From positions 612,235 through 676,234 of the forward strand of contig NZ_BMNG01000001.1 of NCBI RefSeq assembly GCF_014646335.1: a DNA stretch of 64,000 bases. Reading direction: 5' to 3'. This document shows, piece after piece, positions 1 to 8,991 of the stretch (within the stretch, counting starts at the first letter, position 1; the number at the start of each line of letters is the position of its first letter). The position numbers and the translations under genes are program-made. The stretch is from Streptomyces lasiicapitis. GTDB lineage: Bacteria; Actinomycetota; Actinomycetes; Streptomycetales; Streptomycetaceae. The notes below the pieces were generated by a model that saw only the letters and a program-made list of their open reading frames with translations, searched no databases and was not told where the DNA came from.

Positions 1-285
1 CTTCTCGTGCTTCTCAGAACTCCGGCCGAGGTCGTGCAGACGCGTGACTACTGCGCTTGAGCTGGTGCTGTGCAGCGTGTTCATCTCGCGCCCCCCGTCG
101 TGGAGTCTGGGTTTTCCGTGTGACCAGAACTCTGCCGCCCCCACTTCATGGCGGTGTCCGCCGACTGTCACAGGCCTGCAACAGGCCTCGTGGCACCGAA
201 AGGGCCTCCCTTACTCGTGTGGGTGAGGTGTGAGACCCCCGCCAACAGTCGAACTGGGCCCGCACCATGGGACAGAATGACGTTT
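1..285. promoter_or_regulatory. Upstream region of afsQ1, no complete gene
   Basis: I see no convincing gene here. In S. coelicolor the divergent neighbour of afsQ1 is sigQ, so this stretch probably holds the divergent promoters and perhaps the sigQ leader; sigQ itself would lie left of the window. A Shine-Dalgarno-like GGGACA lies at 269-274. Confidence 0.4.
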
Positions 286-963
286 GTGCCTTCCCTGTTG
301 CTGATCGAGGACGACGACGCCATCCGGACGGCCCTGGAGCTTTCGCTGACGCGCCAGGGCCACCGGGTGGCCACCGCTGCCACCGGCGAGGACGGTCTGA
401 AACTGCTGAGCGAACAGCGGCCGGACCTGATCGTGCTGGATGTGATGCTGCCGGGCATCGACGGCTTCGAGGTGTGCCGTCGCATCCGGCGCACCGACCA
501 GTTGCCGATCATCCTGCTGACCGCGCGCAACGACGACATCGACGTGGTCGTGGGCCTGGAGTCGGGTGCCGACGACTATGTCGTCAAGCCCGTGCAGGGG
601 CGGGTGCTCGACGCCCGCATCCGCGCGGTCCTCCGGCGCGGCGAGCGCGAGGCCAACGACGCGGCGACGTTCGGCTCCCTGGTGATCGACCGCGCGGCGA
701 TGACGGTGACGAAGAACGGCGAGGACCTGCAGCTGACGCCGACCGAGCTGCGGCTGCTCCTGGAGCTGAGCCGCAGGCCCGGTCAGGCCCTTTCGCGCCA
801 GCAGCTGCTTCGCCTGGTGTGGGAGCACGACTATCTCGGTGACTCACGGCTCGTCGACGCGTGTGTGCAGCGGCTGCGCGCCAAGGTCGAGGACGTGCCG
901 TCGTCGCCGACGCTGATCCGTACGGTGCGCGGCGTGGGATACCGGCTGGACACGCCTCAGTGA
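286..963 (+). CDS. afsQ1: AfsQ1, OmpR-type response regulator
   Basis: DNA-binding response regulator of the AfsQ1/AfsQ2 two-component system, known in S. coelicolor to control antibiotic production and nitrogen-linked metabolism under particular nutrient conditions. An N-terminal receiver domain (about residues 1-120) has the acidic pocket EDDD at residues 8-11, phospho-acceptor Asp52 (IVLDVMLPG) and a conserved Lys in VVKP. A C-terminal OmpR/PhoB winged helix ends in the usual RTVRGVGYRL. The GTG at 286 gives 225 aa starting VPSLLLIEDDD, the family length; an in-frame ATG at 277 is possible but sits only a few bases from the SD-like GGGACA. The stop overlaps the afsQ2 start (GTGA), implying translational coupling. 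Identity rests on recalled near-identity to AfsQ1. Confidence 0.95.
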   Translation: MPSLLLIEDDDAIRTALELSLTRQGHRVATAATGEDGLKLLSEQRPDLIVLDVMLPGIDGFEVCRRIRRTDQLPIILLTARNDDIDVVVGLESGADDYVVKPVQGRVLDARIRAVLRRGEREANDAATFGSLVIDRAAMTVTKNGEDLQLTPTELRLLLELSRRPGQALSRQQLLRLVWEHDYLGDSRLVDACVQRLRAKVEDVPSSPTLIRTVRGVGYRLDTPQ

Positions 964-2570
964 CCAAACCGCACGACAAGCTCCGCGGCCTGCCCGCGGC
1001 ACGCAAGGCGGTCCTGTCCGGCCTGCGCTTCACCAGCCTGCGGCTGCGCCTGGTCGTGGTCTTCGCCCTGGTGGCGCTGACCGCCGCGGTCTCCGCGTCC
1101 GGCATCGCGTACTGGCTGAACCGCGAGGCCGTCCTCACGCGCGCGCAGGACGCGGCCCTCAAGGACTTCCGGCAGCAGTTGCAGACCCGCGCGGGCGCGC
1201 TGCCGCCGAACCCCTCGCAGGACGAACTGCAGGTCGCCGCCGGGCAGATGGCGAACAGCAGCCAGCGCTACAGCGTGCTCCTGATCAGCGAGAACGCCAG
1301 CGGCGACCAGGTGTTCGGCTACTCCGACCTGGACGCCTTCACGCTCGCCAAGGTGCCGAAGACGCTGCGTGAGGCGGTCAAGAAGGAGCAGCCGGTCTCG
1401 TCCGGCAACAAGAGCCCGTACCACCTGTACTGGCAGCGGACGACGGACCACGGCACGCCCTATCTGGTGGGCGGGGCGCAGGTGATCGGCGGCGGGCCGA
1501 CGGGTTACATGCTCAAGTCCCTGGAGCCGGAGGCCAAGGACCTCAGCTCGCTGGGCTGGTCGCTTGCGATCGCCACGGCGCTCGCGCTCGTCGGCTCGGC
1601 GCTGCTCGCGCAGGCCGCCGCGACGACCGTACTGAAGCCCGTGCACCGCCTGGGGGTCGCCGCGCGCAGGCTCGGCGAGGGGAAGCTGGACACCCGGCTG
1701 CGGGTTTCCGGCACCGACGAACTGGCGGATCTCTCGCGTACGTTCAACCGCACCGCGGAGAACCTGGAGAAGAAGGTCGCGGACATGAGCGCCCGCGACG
1801 AGGCGAGCCGCCGCTTCGTGGCCGACATGTCGCACGAGCTGCGTACGCCGCTGACCGCGATCACCGCCGTGACGGAGGTCCTGGAAGAGGAGCTGGACGC
1901 CGAGACGGGTTCGGTCGACCCGATGATCGAGCCCGCGGTCCGGCTCGTCGTCAGCGAGACGCGGCGCCTGAACGACCTGGTCGAGAACCTGATGGAGGTC
2001 ACCCGCTTCGACGCGGGCACCGCCCGGCTCGTCCTCGACGACGTCGACATCGCCGACCAGATCACCGCGTGCATCGACGCCCGCGCCTGGCTGGACGCCG
2101 TCGACCTGGACGCCGAGCGCGGCACCACGGTCAGCCTGGACCCGCGCCGCCTCGACGTGATCCTCGCCAACCTCATCGGCAACGCCCTCAAGCACGGCGG
2201 CTCCCCGGTGCGGGTCTCGGTGCGCCTGGACGGCGACAGCCTGGTCATCTCCGTACGGGACGGCGGTCCTGGCATCCCCGAGGACGTCCTGCCGCACGTC
2301 TTCGACCGGTTCTACAAGGCCAGCGCGTCCCGGCCGCGGTCGGAGGGCAGCGGGCTCGGGCTCTCCATCGCGCTGGAGAACGCGCACATCCACGGCGGCG
2401 AGATCACCGCGGCCAACTCGCCCGCCGGGGGCGCGGTGTTCACGCTGCGGCTGCCGCGCGACCCGTCACCGCTGACGGCGGAGCCCCACGCGGACCGTGT
2501 GGGCGAGCCGGACGGAGCCGACGAGGACGACGCCGGGGAACGCCCCGGGGAAGGCAAGGAACAGTCATGA
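960..2570 (+). CDS. afsQ2: AfsQ2, membrane sensor histidine kinase
   Basis: Sensor kinase partner of AfsQ1, 536 aa from the GTG at 960 that overlaps the afsQ1 stop. Visible in order: a membrane segment near residues 27-50 (LRLVVVFALVALTAAV), an extracytoplasmic sensor region of about 130 residues, a second membrane segment (SLAIATALALVGSALLAQ), a HAMP linker with KPVHRLG, and an H-box FVADMSHELRTPLT with phospho-acceptor His292. An ATPase domain follows with N-box NLIGNALKHG, G1 box DGGPGIP and G2 box GSGLGLSIA. It should autophosphorylate and pass phosphate to AfsQ1. Its TGA overlaps the ATG of the lipoprotein gene, making a three-gene unit. Confidence 0.95.
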   Translation: MTKPHDKLRGLPAARKAVLSGLRFTSLRLRLVVVFALVALTAAVSASGIAYWLNREAVLTRAQDAALKDFRQQLQTRAGALPPNPSQDELQVAAGQMANSSQRYSVLLISENASGDQVFGYSDLDAFTLAKVPKTLREAVKKEQPVSSGNKSPYHLYWQRTTDHGTPYLVGGAQVIGGGPTGYMLKSLEPEAKDLSSLGWSLAIATALALVGSALLAQAAATTVLKPVHRLGVAARRLGEGKLDTRLRVSGTDELADLSRTFNRTAENLEKKVADMSARDEASRRFVADMSHELRTPLTAITAVTEVLEEELDAETGSVDPMIEPAVRLVVSETRRLNDLVENLMEVTRFDAGTARLVLDDVDIADQITACIDARAWLDAVDLDAERGTTVSLDPRRLDVILANLIGNALKHGGSPVRVSVRLDGDSLVISVRDGGPGIPEDVLPHVFDRFYKASASRPRSEGSGLGLSIALENAHIHGGEITAANSPAGGAVFTLRLPRDPSPLTAEPHADRVGEPDGADEDDAGERPGEGKEQS

Positions 2571-3172
2571 CCGGGCGACGGCTGAAGGCCGCGCTGGCCA
2601 CCGCCGCGCTCGCCGCCACTCTGGCCGGCTGCGGCATCCGCTCCACCGAGGTGCCCACCGACTTCGGTGCCGCGCCCTCGCGGGTGCCGTGCGTGGCGTC
2701 GGACGCGGGCATCTCGCCGCAGGACGCGGCCGCGGGCGTACCCGTACAGATCTTCCTGGTGTGCTCGTCGCAGCTCGTGACCGTGGACCGGACGGTGCGG
2801 ATCCCCACCGAGAAGGCGTCCACGGACCGGGTCCGCATCGCGCAGGCGCTCCTCGACGAGCTGTCCGCGCCGCCGTCCCAGGCCGCGAAGGCGGCGGGGT
2901 ACGCGACGGACGTGCGCCGCGGCATGACGGTCACCGGACCCCAGCGGGACGACCCGGACGAGACGCTGCGGCTGAACCGCTCCCCGCGGGACCTCTCGGC
3001 GCACGCCCTCGCCCAGATCGTGTGCACCTACGCGGACAGCGCGGCCTCCGACGGCGACGGCTCGGTGATCCTGGGCGGCCCGGCGGGCTCCCCGCGCCGC
3101 TACGAGTGCAACCCGGAGGTGCGCGCCAGGCCGGGCACGGTGGCGCCGCCGTCACGGGCCGTCGAGGGCTAG
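2567..3172 (+). CDS. AfsQ-linked lipoprotein, GerMN-like
   Basis: A 201-aa exported lipoprotein. The N-terminus has Arg/Lys at residues 4-7, a hydrophobic stretch and lipobox LAGC with Cys22 as the lipidation site. The mature part contains a region (VDRTVRIP... ALLDEL) that resembles GerMN-type domains of actinobacterial lipoproteins; this domain call is tentative. The ATG overlaps the afsQ2 stop by four bases (ATGA), so it is cotranslated with the two-component system. A role in presenting or modulating the AfsQ2 signal outside the membrane is inferred from this coupling only. Confidence 0.8.
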   Translation: MTGRRLKAALATAALAATLAGCGIRSTEVPTDFGAAPSRVPCVASDAGISPQDAAAGVPVQIFLVCSSQLVTVDRTVRIPTEKASTDRVRIAQALLDELSAPPSQAAKAAGYATDVRRGMTVTGPQRDDPDETLRLNRSPRDLSAHALAQIVCTYADSAASDGDGSVILGGPAGSPRRYECNPEVRARPGTVAPPSRAVEG

Positions 3173-3273
3173 GACTCGATACAGGCCCTGGTCCGGCAAG
3201 GCGGCGCGCCGTCCCGTCAAAGCGGACGCGCCGACACGGAACCGTTCCCGCCGCACCCCGCGTCTTGGGTGGC

Positions 3274-3822
3274 GTGCGTCAAGGCTCGGGCGGGCGCGGT
3301 GCCGCCATTCGCTTTCGCGCGGCGGGAGTGGTCGTCCTCGCCGCGCATCTCCTGGTCGTCGCGTGGATCACGCTGCGGCCGCTGGACGTGCCCTGGGTGA
3401 GCGCGGCGAACCTGGAGCCGCTGGCCGGCATCAGAGCCGACCTGGAGCGCGGTCCCGAGCAGGCGGCCCGGCAGATCGGCGGGGCGCTGCTCCTGCTGGC
3501 GCCGCTCGGGGTGCTGCTTCCGCTGGCCGGGGGGCGCCTGGACGTGTCGCCGCTGGCCTCGCTCGCGCGCACGGTCGCCGCGGGCGCGCTGCTCTCGCTC
3601 GGCATCGAACTGCTGCAGACCGGGGTGCCGGGGCAGGTCGTGGACGTCGATTCGCTGCTCCTGAACACCCTGGGGGTGGCACTCGCGCATGTCGCCGTGG
3701 TGCCCGCGGCGCGGGCCCGGCTGCGCCGCCGCTCCTCCCCGCGCCCCCGTGCGACCCGCCTCAGGGAGGAGGCCCCTCAGGGGTCGACCCCGAAGATTCC
3801 CAGGGTCGGCGTCGCCCCCTAG
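3274..3822 (+). CDS. VanZ-like membrane protein
   Basis: A 182-aa membrane protein with four predicted hydrophobic helices (AGVVVLAAHLLVVAW, GALLLLAPLGVLLPL, TVAAGALLSLGIELLQ, LLLNTLGVALAHVAVV), the layout of VanZ-like proteins. Conserved family features include LRPL after helix 1, N-LEPLAG and the VDSLLLNTLG segment. VanZ itself gives low-level teicoplanin resistance, but most actinobacterial relatives are uncharacterised. I chose the GTG at 3274 because GGGTGG lies just upstream and it begins shortly before helix 1. The C-terminus is an Arg/Pro-rich cytoplasmic tail. It lies about 100 bp after the afsQ unit and may be transcribed separately. Confidence 0.75.
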   Translation: MRQGSGGRGAAIRFRAAGVVVLAAHLLVVAWITLRPLDVPWVSAANLEPLAGIRADLERGPEQAARQIGGALLLLAPLGVLLPLAGGRLDVSPLASLARTVAAGALLSLGIELLQTGVPGQVVDVDSLLLNTLGVALAHVAVVPAARARLRRRSSPRPRATRLREEAPQGSTPKIPRVGVAP

Positions 3823-3923
3823 CGTGACGCTTTGCCCCTTTCGCGGACCTACCTTGGATGTACGAGGCGACGACAAGCCGCCGCCTCCGCCCTCATCCGG
3901 CGACGGTCCACGAAGGAGCCCCC

Positions 3924-4124
3924 ATGTCCGCCCTTGCCCGCCCCACCGACGGCCGCATGATCGGCGGCGTGTGCGCTGCGATCGCCCGCCGCTACAACTG
4001 GTCCCCGACGACCGTGCGCGTCGCGTTCGTCCTGTCCTGCCTGCTGCCCGGCCCCCAGTTCCTGCTCTACATCGCGCTGTGGATCGTGCTCCCCGGCGAG
4101 AACAGGACGAAGACGGCCTGGTGA
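3924..4124 (+). CDS. PspC-domain small membrane protein
   Basis: A 66-aa protein that is almost entirely one PspC domain: it opens LARPTDGRMIGGVCAAIARRYNW and has a single long hydrophobic segment (RVAFVLSCLLPGPQFLLYIALWIVLP). PspC domains occur in phage-shock and envelope-stress proteins; the single-domain actinobacterial forms have unknown function. The ATG at 3924 has an excellent AAGGAG at 3913-3918 with a 5-nt spacer, so I use it rather than an upstream ATG at 3858. The next feature downstream is a strong bidirectional hairpin. Confidence 0.85.
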   Translation: MSALARPTDGRMIGGVCAAIARRYNWSPTTVRVAFVLSCLLPGPQFLLYIALWIVLPGENRTKTAW

Positions 4125-4175
4125 CGGCGGCAGCCGCCCGGTTCGACGACGGGCCCGGCCACCTTCTCCGGTACG

Positions 4176-4211
4176 ACGACGGGGCGCACCCTTGGGGGTG
4201 CGCCCCGTCGT
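4176..4211. terminator. Bidirectional terminator hairpin
   Basis: Perfect 16-bp stem (4176-4191 with 4196-4211) around the 4-nt loop TTGG. It lies between the convergent PspC-like gene and the small secreted-protein gene and can terminate both. Confidence 0.85.
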
Positions 4212-4227
4212 GCGTGTGCGGCGGGGG

Positions 4228-4725
4228 TCAGCCGCCGAGCGGCAGGCCCTGGACCGGGAGGCCGGCGCCGGCCAGGGGCAGCGCCTGCGTCACGGCACCG
4301 GCCGGGAGCGCGTTCGTGGGGAGGGAGTTGGTCGGCAGGCCGTTCGCGACCGGCAGGGTCTGCGCGACCGGGAGGCCGCCGAGCAGGCCCGTGGCCGGGT
4401 CGGGGGCGGGCTTGGTGCTCATCGCGCGGTCGGCCTTGCCGCTGTCCTCGCCCTCGTCGTCACCGGCGGACGTCAGCTTTTCGACCGTGGGCTGGGCGGC
4501 GGTCAGGCCGCTCTGGAGCGCGCTCTGGCCGGCGGCCAGGGACTCGGGCGCGCCTTCGGGCAGGGTCTGGGAGAGCTCACCGACGGGCAGTGCCGAGGTG
4601 ACCGAACCCAGGGTGCCCGCGGCGTCCGGAACGGCCGGGGCCGCGGACGCCGCGCCGGCGGCGGTGGCGGCGAAGGCGGCACCGAGGGCGGCGACACCGA
4701 GGGTCTTGGCAGCAGACTGCTTCAT
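4228..4725 (-). CDS. Small secreted protein, Leu/Pro-repeat C-terminus
   Basis: A 165-aa protein of unknown function. It begins MKQSAAKTLGVAALGAA, an n/h-region of a Sec signal peptide with likely cleavage after the ASAAP region near residue 30. The mature chain is low-complexity, Ala/Gly/Leu/Pro rich, with short repeats (GLPTNSLPTNALP, LPLAGAGLPVQGLPLGG) toward the C-terminus and an acidic patch (DDEGEDSG). The start at 4725 is preceded on the minus strand by AAGGAC about 8 nt upstream. No catalytic motif is visible; a surface or matrix role is only a guess. The ADA terminator separates it from add. Confidence 0.75.
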   Translation of the reverse strand: MKQSAAKTLGVAALGAAFAATAAGAASAAPAVPDAAGTLGSVTSALPVGELSQTLPEGAPESLAAGQSALQSGLTAAQPTVEKLTSAGDDEGEDSGKADRAMSTKPAPDPATGLLGGLPVAQTLPVANGLPTNSLPTNALPAGAVTQALPLAGAGLPVQGLPLGG

Positions 4726-4806
4726 CTTGAATGCGTCCTTGATGACGGGGGCGTTGAGCGGTCCTTGACCGTAAACACCCTCAAGGTCGCCCCGCAAACA
4801 TCCGAA

Positions 4807-4836
4807 AACGGCCGGGGAGTCGTGTCCCCGGCCGTT
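4807..4836 (-). terminator. Terminator downstream of add
   Basis: Perfect 12-bp stem AACGGCCGGGGA/TCCCCGGCCGTT (4807-4818 with 4825-4836), 6-nt loop, followed on the minus strand by T residues. It sits just after the add stop codon. Confidence 0.8.
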
Positions 4837-4857
4837 CTTCTGGGTGGTCCGCGATGG

Positions 4858-6051
4858 TCAGACCTCGGAAGACCCGCTGGTGGAGACGGTCTGACGGAAC
4901 AGCCACTCGGACTTCAGCTCGGCGTAACCGGGCTTGACGACGTCATTGATCATGGCCAGCCTTTCATCGAAAGGAATGAACGCCGACTTCATCGCATTGA
5001 CGGTGAACCACTGCATGTCGTCGAGCGAATAACCGAATGTCTCGACGAGGTGCTCGAATTCGCGGCTCATGCTGGTGCCGGACATCAGCCGGTTGTCGGT
5101 GTTCACGGTGGCCCGGAAGTGCAGCTTGCGGAGCAGGCCGATGGGGTGGTCGGCGTACGAGGCCGCCGCGCCGGTCTGCAGGTTGGAGCTCGGGCAGAGC
5201 TCCAGCGGGATGCGCTTGTCGCGTACGTACGAGGCGAGGCGGCCGAGCTGGACCGTGCCGTCGTCGGTGACCTTGATGTCGTCGATGATGCGCACGCCGT
5301 GGCCGAGCCGGTCGGCGCCGCACCACTGGAGCGCCTGCCAGATGGACGGCAGGCCGAAGGCCTCGCCGGCGTGGATGGTGAAGTGGTTGTTCTCCCGCTT
5401 CAGGTACTCGAACGCGTCCAGGTGGCGGGTGGGAGGGAAGCCGGCCTCGGCGCCGGCGATGTCGAAGCCGACGACACCCAGGTCGCGGTAGCGGTTGGCG
5501 AGTTCGGCGATCTCCAGGGCGCGGGCCGCGTGCCGCATCGCGGTGAGGAGCGCGCCGACGCGGATCCGGTGACCGTTGGCCTTGGCGCGGCGCTCGCCCT
5601 CGCGGAAGCCGTCGTTCACGGCCTCGACGACCTCTTCGAGGGTCAGGCCCGCTTCCAGGTGCTGCTCGGGGGCGTAGCGGATCTCGGCGTAGACGACGCC
5701 GTCCTCGGCCAGGTCCTCGGCGCACTCGGCGGCGACGCGGAACAGCGCGTCGCGGGTCTGCATGACGGCGCAGGTGTGCGCGAAGGTCTCCAAGTACCGC
5801 TCCAAGGAGCCGGAGTCGGCCGCCTCGCGGAACCAGACGCCGAGCTTGTCGGGGTCGGTCTCGGGCAGGCCCTCGTAGCCGTTCTCCCGGGCCAGGTCGA
5901 CGATCGTGCCGGGGCGCAGGCCGCCGTCGAGGTGGTCGTGGAGGAGGACCTTCGGGGCGCGGCGGATCTGCTCGGAGTCGGGGGTGCCGGGGTGGCTCGC
6001 GCGGCCCGAGGGACCGCTCGCTGCGCTGATCTTGCTGGTCTGGCTCGTCAT
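4858..6051 (-). CDS. add: Adenosine deaminase
   Basis: A 397-aa zinc enzyme that deaminates (deoxy)adenosine to (deoxy)inosine in purine salvage. Family signatures are present: HDHLDGG with metal-binding His38 and His40, HAGEAFG with metal-ligand His227 and catalytic Glu230, GHG with His251, CPSSN, and NTDN with Asp319. The first about 30 residues before [11 protein letters not shown] are a low-complexity extension. A perfect 12-bp palindrome lies 17 bp upstream of the start codon, and near copies precede deoA and two BmpA genes, so joint control with nucleoside uptake is likely. The divergent hydrolase gene begins about 100 bp away. Confidence 0.95.
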   Translation of the reverse strand: MTSQTSKISAASGPSGRASHPGTPDSEQIRRAPKVLLHDHLDGGLRPGTIVDLARENGYEGLPETDPDKLGVWFREAADSGSLERYLETFAHTCAVMQTRDALFRVAAECAEDLAEDGVVYAEIRYAPEQHLEAGLTLEEVVEAVNDGFREGERRAKANGHRIRVGALLTAMRHAARALEIAELANRYRDLGVVGFDIAGAEAGFPPTRHLDAFEYLKRENNHFTIHAGEAFGLPSIWQALQWCGADRLGHGVRIIDDIKVTDDGTVQLGRLASYVRDKRIPLELCPSSNLQTGAAASYADHPIGLLRKLHFRATVNTDNRLMSGTSMSREFEHLVETFGYSLDDMQWFTVNAMKSAFIPFDERLAMINDVVKPGYAELKSEWLFRQTVSTSGSSEV

Positions 6052-6067
6052 TTCCGCACTCTAACTC

Positions 6068-6079
6068 CTACGCGCGTAG
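6068..6079. promoter_or_regulatory. Putative nucleoside-regulon operator at add
   Basis: Perfect palindrome CTACGCGCGTAG, 17 bp upstream of the add start codon. Near-identical sites lie before deoA (19043-19054) and both BmpA genes (24966-24977, 26336-26347). The binding protein is not identified in this window. Confidence 0.6.
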
Positions 6080-6153
6080 AACTCACTGGTCGATACGTAA
6101 CAGTGACCCTGCGGACGGGTGGCAGACACGTTGACTTCTGACACTGTTCTGCC

Positions 6154-6915
6154 ATGGCACAGCAAGCGACGTCCCGTCCCGTGCGTACGGCCAGGCTCGG
6201 GCGTGTGATCGGCACGCGTTCCGCGACGGTGAGCGCGGTGGTGCTGCTTCTTCCCGGCGGCCATGAGGCGTCCGCCCGCAGGCCCTCTCCGCTGGCCGCC
6301 GCGGCGGTGCGGTCGCTGGGGCGTTCACTGACGCGGGCCGGGCAGGACGACGGGCTCGCCGCGCATGTCGTGCACTATCGCGTGGGCGGGTGGAACGGGG
6401 CGGAGGCGCAGCTCGCCCGTGACGCGGAGTGGGCCGCCGACGAGGTCGTCCGTCGCTACGGCGATGTGCCCGTCTGCCTTGCCGGGATCGACATGGGCGG
6501 GCGTGCGGCGCTTCGGGCCGCCGGGCACAGCGCCGTCAACTCCGTTGTGGCGCTTGCTCCTTGGCTGCCCGAGGACGATGTCGCCGCGCCGCCTGAGCCT
6601 GTCAAGCAGCTTGTGGGGCGGCAAGTGCTTTTGGTGCACGGCACCAACGATGAGCGGACCGATCCCGAGTTGTCCTTCCGGCTTGCCTCGCGCGCCAAGA
6701 AGGTCAATCGGGATGTCTGTCGGTTCGAGGTGCACTCGGACGGGCACCGGCTCAGTCAGCACCACTCTGAGGTGCACGCTCTTGCCTCGAACTTCGTTCA
6801 GGGGGTGTTGTTCGGGTATCCGCTGGCACGACCCGTCGAGGACGCGTTGGCTGCGCCGCCGCCTCTGGGGTTACGGATGCCGCTGGCTTCGGGGTTCGGG
6901 CGGACGCTGCGCTGA
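6154..6915 (+). CDS. Alpha/beta-hydrolase with Asp at nucleophile elbow
   Basis: A 253-aa alpha/beta-hydrolase-fold protein of unknown substrate, divergent from add. The fold is recognisable from VVLLLPGG (oxyanion strand), the nucleophile-elbow region LAGIDMGGRAALRAAG, the acid-loop HGTNDERTDP and the C-terminal SDGHR with a likely catalytic His. The elbow position that is Ser in the usual GHSMGG is Asp here, which would change chemistry or make the protein inactive. A TTA codon at 6871-6873 (residue 240) makes translation dependent on the bldA tRNA if the gene is expressed. No strong SD precedes the ATG. Confidence 0.8.
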   Translation: MAQQATSRPVRTARLGRVIGTRSATVSAVVLLLPGGHEASARRPSPLAAAAVRSLGRSLTRAGQDDGLAAHVVHYRVGGWNGAEAQLARDAEWAADEVVRRYGDVPVCLAGIDMGGRAALRAAGHSAVNSVVALAPWLPEDDVAAPPEPVKQLVGRQVLLVHGTNDERTDPELSFRLASRAKKVNRDVCRFEVHSDGHRLSQHHSEVHALASNFVQGVLFGYPLARPVEDALAAPPPLGLRMPLASGFGRTLR

Positions 6916-6966
6916 GCTTTCCCCAACCCCGCCCTGACTTGCACGACAGCACGCAGCCAGCACCAT

Positions 6967-7034
6967 CAGCCCGTCCGGCGCTTGAGGACGAGGCGCGGAG
7001 CGCCGATGAGGGGGAAAGGGGCGAAGCCCCAGAC
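6967..7034 (+). repeat. Streptomyces extragenic repeat, copy 1
   Basis: About 68 bp (GCCCGTCCGGCGCTTGAGG, then an AGGCGCGGAGCGCCGA hairpin and GGGGCGAAGCCCC). It is nearly identical to the copy at 16095-16162. This family of intergenic repeats is widespread in Streptomyces. Here it marks the left edge of the lasso-peptide locus. Confidence 0.8.
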
Positions 7035-7103
7035 TTTCCGTCGTGTGGGGGAGATTGTGGGGTTTGGGCCCGCATGGGCCGGAGGGCTCACCACCATGTG
7101 TGG

Positions 7104-8955
7104 GTGACCAGCACGCCCCAGCAAGTGGGACTTCGTCGGGATGATCGGTTCGAGGACATCGCCGATGCCTCGTGGTGGCGGATGGCGTCGCGGTTGCCCC
7201 GGACGCTCGGGGCCGCTGCTCGGTTGGGGTGGGCTGCCGATCGGGGCGCGATGCTCTGGCTGGCCGGGTGTCAGGTGGTCGTCGTGGTGGCCTCGGCCGT
7301 GGGGCTTGCCGCGTTGCCGGGGGCGCTTGGTGAGTTGTTCGGTGGGGGGGGCCGTGGCGGAGCGGGTGGCGGCTGCCGCGCCCGCGCTGGTCGTGGTCGC
7401 GGCGGCCGCCGGGGTACGGGCGGGAGCCGACGCACTCGCCACGTACGCCTCCGCGCGGCTCGCGCCGGAAGTCGCTTCCGAGGCCGACCTGCAGATCCTG
7501 GCGGCCGCGCCCCGCGTGGAGCTGGAGGCGTACGACCGGCCCGGCTTCGCCGACCGGCTGCAGGCGGCGGGGCGGGGCGCGGAGGCGACCGAGAGCCTGA
7601 TCGCCGACGCCCAGGCGCTCGTCTCCGCGCTCGGCCAACTCGTCGCCGCCGCCTCGGTGTTGGCGCTGCTGCACCCCGTACTGCTGCCGCTGCTCCTGCT
7701 CGCCGTCGTACCGAAGGGCGCCGCCGCCGTCACCACCGCGCGCATCCAGCACCGCGCCGACCACCAGAACATCGCCGACAGCCATCTGCGGTATCTGCTG
7801 CGGCACTACGCCACCCACCAGCGCACCGCCGCCGAGGTCCGCGCCACCACCATGGCCGCGTTCCTCGCGGACTGGTACGCGGAGATCACCGGGCGGATCA
7901 AGGCCACCCACCGCCGCGCCGCCCCGCGCGTCCTGCGCGTCACCCTGCTCGGCGCGAGCCTCAGCGGCCTCATGCTCGCCGCGACCTGGGCCGCGCTCGG
8001 CTGGCTCGCCGCGAGCGGGCGGATGGATCTCGCGCTCGCGGCCACCGGCGTCGTCGCCGTACGCACGTCCACGGGTGCGCTGACGTCCCTGGTCCTGGCC
8101 GCCGCCCGGCTGTTCCGCACCAGTCTTTACCTGGAGGACTGGCAGACGTTTCTGCGTCGGGCGAGGGAGCTGCGGGCCGTTCGCGGGGGTGTGCTGATTT
8201 CGGACGGCGGACCGGGTGAGATCCGTGCGGAGGGGGTCAGTTACACCTACCCCGGCGCCGCCGCCCCGGCCGTCGACGGCGTCAGCCTCACGCTGCGGCG
8301 CGGTGAACTCGTCGCGCTCGTGGGCGAGAACGGGTCCGGCAAGACCACCCTGTCCGCCCTCCTCACCGGGCTCCGCCTCGCCTCCACCGGCACCGTGCGC
8401 TGGGACGGCACCGATCTCGCCGAGGCCGATCCGGACAGCGTGTGGGCGAAGGTCGGCCTGGTGCCCCAGGACTTCACCCGCTGGCCGATGGACCTGCGCG
8501 CCAACATCCATCTGGGCCAGCCCCGTTCGGAGAACGACGCCCTGCTCCTGGACGCCGCGCGCGCCGCCGGCGCGGACAGCATCATCGCGCACGTCCCGCA
8601 CGGCCTGGACACGCTGGTCGCCGGTTCCCACTGGGGCGGTACCGATCTGTCCGGCGGGCAGTGGCAACGTATCGCCGTCGCACGGGCCTTCTACCGCGAC
8701 GCCGCCATGCTCATGCTGGACGAACCCACCTCGGCGATGGACCCCCGCGCCGAGTACCTGGTCATCCGCCGGTTCAAGGAACTGGCCGCGGGCCGGACCG
8801 CCGTCTTCGTCACCCAGGGGCTTGAGAACGCCCGCATCGCGGACCGGATCGTCGTCCTGGATCGGGGGCGGGTGCGTGAAGAGGGGGATTTCGAGGGGTT
8901 GTTGGCGCGGGACGGGTTGTTCGCCGAGTTGTATCGGCTCGCTCAGGATCGGTGA
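7104..8955 (+). CDS. Lasso-locus ABC transporter, apparent frameshift
   Basis: Permease-ATPase half-transporter (about 617 aa if repaired), the type that exports lasso peptides. The N-terminus VTSTPQQVGLRRDDRFEDIA and first membrane helix (LWLAGCQVVVVVASAVGLAAL) read in one frame to ELFGGG. The remainder, from AVAERVAAAAPALVVV, continues in the +1 frame. The break coincides with a run of eight G at 7344-7351; seven G would restore one frame. The ATPase half has Walker A GENGSGKTT, Q-loop VPQDF, signature LSGGQ and Walker B MLMLDEPTS. The H-loop reads VTQGLEN, so the switch His is replaced by Gln. The start could also be GTG 7098. It converges on the lasso B2 gene with a 36-bp gap. It may be a sequencing error, phase-variable, or decaying. 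Confidence 0.75.
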
Positions 8956-8991
8956 GGGGGGCGGTGAGGGGCGGGAGCCTTGCGGGTGGGC

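Noticed and set aside
44..226. Small ORF at the left edge
   Set aside because: It overlaps the expected afsQ1 promoter region and has no coding bias or SD.
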